Source: a virus
Reading direction: 5' to 3' (one strand)
IMG/VR virus record: IMGVR_UViG_3300023094_000005
Location: 1-41,831 of that record
Length of the DNA: 41,831 nt
The position numbers and the translations under genes were made by a program. The notes beneath the pieces were generated by a model. The model saw only the letters and a list, made by a program, of their open reading frames with translations. It did not search any database and was not told the origin of the DNA. Shown here one piece after another: positions 40,455 to 41,831 of this stretch. The first letter of the stretch is position 1. Each line of letters begins with the position of its first letter.

Positions 40455-40684
40455 TTGATGCTTCGGTTGATCCAATCGGAGCGATCAAGGAATTGCAGGG
40501 CGATGTCTCGCGCGGAAAGCTACAGCTTTTGCGTGACGAGATTGAAACCTGCCGTCAATGGTTTGATGCGGTTCAAGATTTAAATTCTGGCTATCTGGAG
40601 GCGAAAGATTACAAGCTTGCCGCCTCGCTGTATGATATTCTAGGGATGCGCGTTCCCAACTCAATCAAGGCAAATATAAGCTGA
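40451..40684 (+). CDS. Small helical hypothetical protein
   Basis: A 77-residue protein starting with GTG in a GTGA overlap and ending in ATGA with the portal. All-helical, acidic. It could be a packaging accessory protein; the family is unknown. Confidence 0.64.
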   Translation: MIDASVDPIGAIKELQGDVSRGKLQLLRDEIETCRQWFDAVQDLNSGYLEAKDYKLAASLYDILGMRVPNSIKANIS

Positions 40685-41831
40685 TGGAAAACGAAACCCC
40701 CGGCACCTATGATGACGAGCTAGAGCGTAAGTTCAAGGATTGGAACAAGGCCATTGATAGCCATTTTGGCCCATGGCTGAGTGAGGCTAAGGAGTGCTTT
40801 GACCTGACCGCTGGCGAACAGTGGACACAAGAAGAGCGCTCACAAATGCAGGAGATTGAGAAAATCCCTGTGACGTTTGACCGTATCGGCGTGATGGTGG
40901 ATGCTGTCTCAGGTTATGAAATCCAGACGCGGCAAGAGGTGGCGTATCTGCCTCGGACTGTGGACGATTCGGCTGTTGATGATATCCTCACCGCTGCGGC
41001 TAAGTGGGTCATGGACGGTTGCGATGGGGAGAGCGAAGAGTCCGACGCCTTCCGAGATATGATTATCTGCGGCGTGGGCTGTACTCAGACCATCGTTGAT
41101 GTGGACGAAGACAGCCATATCCTGATTGAGCGCCGCAATCCTATGGCTGTGCTGCCTGATCCCTCGGCACGTAAGGGTAACTATGCAGATCGACGTTATC
41201 AACGCCATCGCATGTCCATGTCGCGTGATGCTGCGGAGGACTTCCTTGCCAAGCTTGAGATCAATGACGAGGACGTTGATGGGTTGGAGGATGATGGTGG
41301 CAACTTCAAGCGTGCAACCATCGTAGACCCTCGTGTGCGCTATACCCACGGCATGTTAGGCCCAAATGACGACAATGAGGTGATCCTTGACGAGTGGGAA
41401 TGGTTTGAGCGTGAAAAGACTTACATGGTCAGCGTTGAAGGCGAGGCTAAACTTGTCGGTGATGATGAGTTTGGCGAGTTATTCGCTGCAAACCATGGCC
41501 TGGATCATGTTAGCACGCATACTAAGAAATATTATCGCGCCATTTGTGCGGGCAATCGTATCCTGAAAGTTATCCCGCTCAAAATGGACTCGTTTAGCTA
41601 TCGGTTCATGACCGGCAAGCGCGACCACAACAAGCGGACCTATTACGGCATTGTGCGGGCGATGAAAGACCCGCAACGGTGGGCTAACAAGCTGTACAGC
41701 CAAATCCTTGATGTCATGCGCAAGAGTGCGCAGGGCGGCTTACTGATGGAAAAGTCAGCCGTTGAGGACATCAACCAGTTTGAACAGTCTTACACCGGCA
41801 ATGGTACGACGTGGGTTGAAGACGGCGCGCT
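40684..41831 (+). CDS. Portal protein, N-terminal part (continues at base 3 of the window)
   Basis: The first 382 residues of the portal gene. The N-terminus (ERKFKDWNKAIDSHFGPWLSEAKECFDLTAGEQWTQEER) and IPVTFDRIGVMVDAVSGYEIQTRQEV match P22-type portals, where this segment is followed by a wing and stem region. The frame runs off the end and goes on in the same frame at the start of the window, giving about 665 residues in all. Confidence 0.87.
   Translation, partial: MENETPGTYDDELERKFKDWNKAIDSHFGPWLSEAKECFDLTAGEQWTQEERSQMQEIEKIPVTFDRIGVMVDAVSGYEIQTRQEVAYLPRTVDDSAVDDILTAAAKWVMDGCDGESEESDAFRDMIICGVGCTQTIVDVDEDSHILIERRNPMAVLPDPSARKGNYADRRYQRHRMSMSRDAAEDFLAKLEINDEDVDGLEDDGGNFKRATIVDPRVRYTHGMLGPNDDNEVILDEWEWFEREKTYMVSVEGEAKLVGDDEFGELFAANHGLDHVSTHTKKYYRAICAGNRILKVIPLKMDSFSYRFMTGKRDHNKRTYYGIVRAMKDPQRWANKLYSQILDVMRKSAQGGLLMEKSAVEDINQFEQSYTGNGTTWVEDGA
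41705..41831. repeat. Terminal direct repeat, right copy
   Basis: Identical to bases 1-127. See the left copy. Confidence 0.93.

Noticed and set aside
1-41831. CRISPR array, insertion sequence or integrase
   Set aside because: No regularly spaced repeats, transposase or recombinase motifs were seen.

Overview
The window is an essentially complete genome of a tailed DNA phage of about 41.7 kb. The first 127 bases are repeated exactly as the last 127, and the portal gene runs off the right end and resumes at the left end in the same frame. The molecule is therefore best read as a 41,704-bp circular map. A circularly permuted, headful-packaged phage would assemble this way. The virion genes (P22-type portal, N4-gp56-type capsid protein, P22 gp10-like tail protein, large internal virion proteins, no tape measure or sheath) suggest a short-tailed podovirus-like particle. 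A GcrA-family regulator, typical of alphaproteobacteria, points to an alphaproteobacterial host. No integrase, DNA polymerase or RNA polymerase was found.

Layout. (1) 37.0-41.8 kb and on through 1-21.5 kb, plus strand: small late genes, terminase small and large subunits, portal, scaffold, capsid, head-tail and tail proteins, ejection-type proteins, two large tail-spike or fibre proteins, then lysis (holin candidate, GH108 muramidase, overlapping spanins) and a block of small membrane proteins. (2) 21.5-28.0 kb, minus strand: a leftward early operon of mostly unknown small genes, with a winged-helix regulator, an HNH protein and a likely single-strand annealing protein. (3) 28.06-30.57 kb, plus strand: a coupled operon with a Cro/CI-type repressor, a ribbon-helix-helix-like protein, a GcrA-like regulator with two HTH units, a DnaA domain-IV-like protein and a RusA-type resolvase. 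(4) 30.9-33.8 kb, plus strand: replication genes (DUF1376 protein and a DnaB-N/RepA-like helicase). (5) 33.86-34.16 kb: a non-coding stretch with a promoter and several strong hairpins, bounded by two converging terminators. (6) 34.2-35.9 kb, minus strand: a second leftward operon. (7) 36.05-36.78 kb, plus strand: a second Cro/CI-type repressor and a partial second copy of a gene from region 2.

The control logic looks duplicated. Each of the two repressor genes stands head-to-head with a leftward operon whose first gene has the same ribosome-binding leader. Most genes within operons are coupled by ATGA or TAATG stop-start overlaps. The best leads for new biology are the structured RNA region at 33.9 kb, the GcrA-like plus DnaA-like pair, the duplicated repressor/operon units, the inverted partial paralogue (23.9 and 36.5 kb), competing hairpins ahead of the late operon (36.83-36.89 kb), and the membrane-protein block after the spanins.
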